The notes under the pieces are model-generated. The model saw only the letters and a list, made by a program, of their open reading frames with translations. It ran no database searches and had not been told where the DNA came from. A program made the translations under genes and the position numbers. Positions 62,692 to 64,000 of a DNA stretch of 64,000 bases are shown piece by piece. The stretch is from Puffinus mauretanicus. Taxonomy: Eukaryota > Chordata > Aves > Procellariiformes > Procellariidae. The stretch is from the NCBI GenBank assembly GCA_023333565.1, contig JAJKFH010003173.1, positions 2,294,001 through 2,358,000 of the forward strand. Direction: 5' to 3'. Numbering within the stretch: position 1 is the stretch's first letter; every line of letters begins with the position of its first letter.

Positions 62692-62837
62692 TAACATCTG
62701 GTCACCCGAAAAGGAAAAAAATGTTTTTTTTCTTATTTGTGAAACATTAAAAAAATGAACCAATTCGGTTTGTGCTGGAATAAGCATTTCATTTGGGTGT
62801 CTGTCACTCGTTCATAGTATGATTATTAAATTTAATT

Positions 62838-62863
62838 CAATGGTTTGGTTGTTCAAACCACTG
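62838..62863. repeat. Small hairpin TGGTTTG / CAAACCA
   Basis: Seven-base perfect arms (62841-62847 and 62854-62860) with a six-base loop, plus two further pairs beyond one mismatch. In AT-rich, non-coding sequence; may be chance. Confidence 0.6.
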
Positions 62864-63879
62864 TTTGGCAATGCATAATCAAAGCCGCTCGCTTGACTTG
62901 AAAAGCCCATTTGGACTTTAGGCACGTTGGCCCCAAAAAGGGTCTGCAGCTTTTGATCCGAATTTGCAAATTGCTGCGGTTGATCAGGAGCTGCTTTTTT
63001 CAGCGAAAGCTTTTATTCCCATGGAAAATTCTGCCGAGTCCTATTTCTGAGTCACTTTTCCTAACTCCTACGTGCTGCCGCTGCCGCTCGAAGCCAGCGA
63101 TGGAGCCGGGCGGGCTGTCCCAAAGCCCGGGCTGGTGGGGGGCTGGCTCCGTGCAGTGCTGCGCAGCTCCAACCCTCCAGCAGCAAAATGCAGCTCACGC
63201 AGTCGATGAATGCTCTGGTTCCCGATGCACAGCAGGATTTGTCCCTGCATCGAGCCTTTGAAAGGCCCGAGGAGCAGGGCCATCGGCTCCGGCGCGATGC
63301 CGCTGGGTTTGAGGGCTGCCCCGACGCCCATCGCTTGTGCCGAGTCCTGTTCTGCGCTGAAATCGCCCGTTGTTCTTTCCTTTTCATGAACCTGTTGTTA
63401 AGTAAGATAAAAGGGATTTCAGTGACACTCTCCAGCTAGTTTTATGGCTTTTTAATATTTTGTTGACTCCCACTTTGCTGGTTAAACCCTCCTGGGAAGC
63501 TGCAGACATACCCCCTTGTCCCCGCTTCCTTGGCCACGGTGTCCTCCCTGGCTTGGCACACACATGCATTTTCCCCATTTTGCTCAGGTTTTAAGGGAAA
63601 TTAAATGAACAGGGCTGTTTACGTCTGAAAGCCATCACTTATCGTGCCGAAATCTCTGCTTGCAGGCTGGCAGCGGCAGGACTGCTGCAGCTCTGCAGCA
63701 CGGGTCCGCAGGGAGCCGGGGGCTTCACTGCGAAGCAGAGCAGCCTGATGTTGCATTTTGCTTTGGTTTGTATTCTTAAGGGTGCGGAGTGGGGATGGGG
63801 GGAAGAGAGCAGCGTGCTGCCAAAGTCATTTTCTCCTGGGAAATTGCGGGTGCGCTGGAAGGGACGATGTGCTACGGCC

Positions 63880-64000
63880 TCATGGAGCAGCCGTTCCCGG
63901 TGCACGGAATCCATCTCCCGCTCAGCCGGGGCGGCCGGACCCCGGCCCCGCTCCGACGGGGGCTGCTGCAGGGCAGAGCTGGGTGCAGCTCCATCCACCC
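63880..64000. promoter_or_regulatory. CpG-rich right edge, possible start of a CpG island
   Basis: CpG-dense sequence (CGGGGCGGCCGGACC-type words) begins at about 63890 and runs off the window. It may be the edge of a CpG island belonging to a gene to the right. The cut-off prevents a firmer call. Confidence 0.3.

Larger units (their letters stand above)
61521..63879. other. Non-coding, AT-rich with GC-richer end
   Basis: AT-rich, non-repetitive sequence from about 61530 to 62970 with enhancer-like texture, then GC-richer sequence from about 63060. No gene recognised. It includes an (AAAC)5 microsatellite and a small hairpin, listed separately. Confidence 0.45.

Overview
The window reads as vertebrate nuclear DNA, most likely from a bird. 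The best evidence is a 5'-truncated CR1 LINE tail at 45228-45325 with the typical avian 3' end. Two or three decayed amniote SINE copies of MIR/CORE-SINE type support this, as do the scattered CpG-rich blocks in otherwise mixed-composition sequence and the absence of mammalian repeats such as Alu or L1. Nothing looks bacterial, viral or plasmid-like: there are no operons, no tRNA or rRNA genes, no CRISPR array and no provirus.

I found no protein-coding gene I can support. The long open frames are short for the window or composition-driven. The longest, around 50 kb, are by-products of a GT-rich satellite whose 54-bp period is a multiple of three. The clearest gene-related signal is a CpG island at about 4880-5645 with a minus-strand splice donor (ATCAG|GTAAG, exon end at 5126). 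I read it as the promoter and non-coding first exon of a gene running leftward, so bases 1-5125 would be its first intron. Weaker first-exon-like signals on the plus strand lie in GC-rich blocks at 49200-49520 and 57780-58080. CpG density rises again at the right edge (63880-64000).

Layout: 1-4880 is putative intron; 4880-5645 is the CpG-island promoter; 5.6-42 kb is a gene-poor stretch with many AT-rich patches holding homeodomain, octamer, E-box and RFX-type words, the best enhancer-like block being 32540-33060; 42-56 kb carries the ancient SINE copies, the CR1 tail, a GT minisatellite (50101-50445), an RFX-like X-box (50555-50568) and a strong 13-bp inverted repeat (53299-53339); 57-64 kb is GC-rich with a long homopurine tract and CpG-rich patches.

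The most plausible overall role is a cis-regulatory landscape flanking a developmental-type gene, but gene identity cannot be read from this sequence alone. Enhancer calls rest on composition and motifs, not on measured conservation. The items best supported by direct reading are the 54-bp higher-order repeat, the 53.3-kb hairpin, the CR1 tail, the opposite-facing SINE pair, the (GGGC)4 run and 30-bp duplication in the island, and the exact motif positions.
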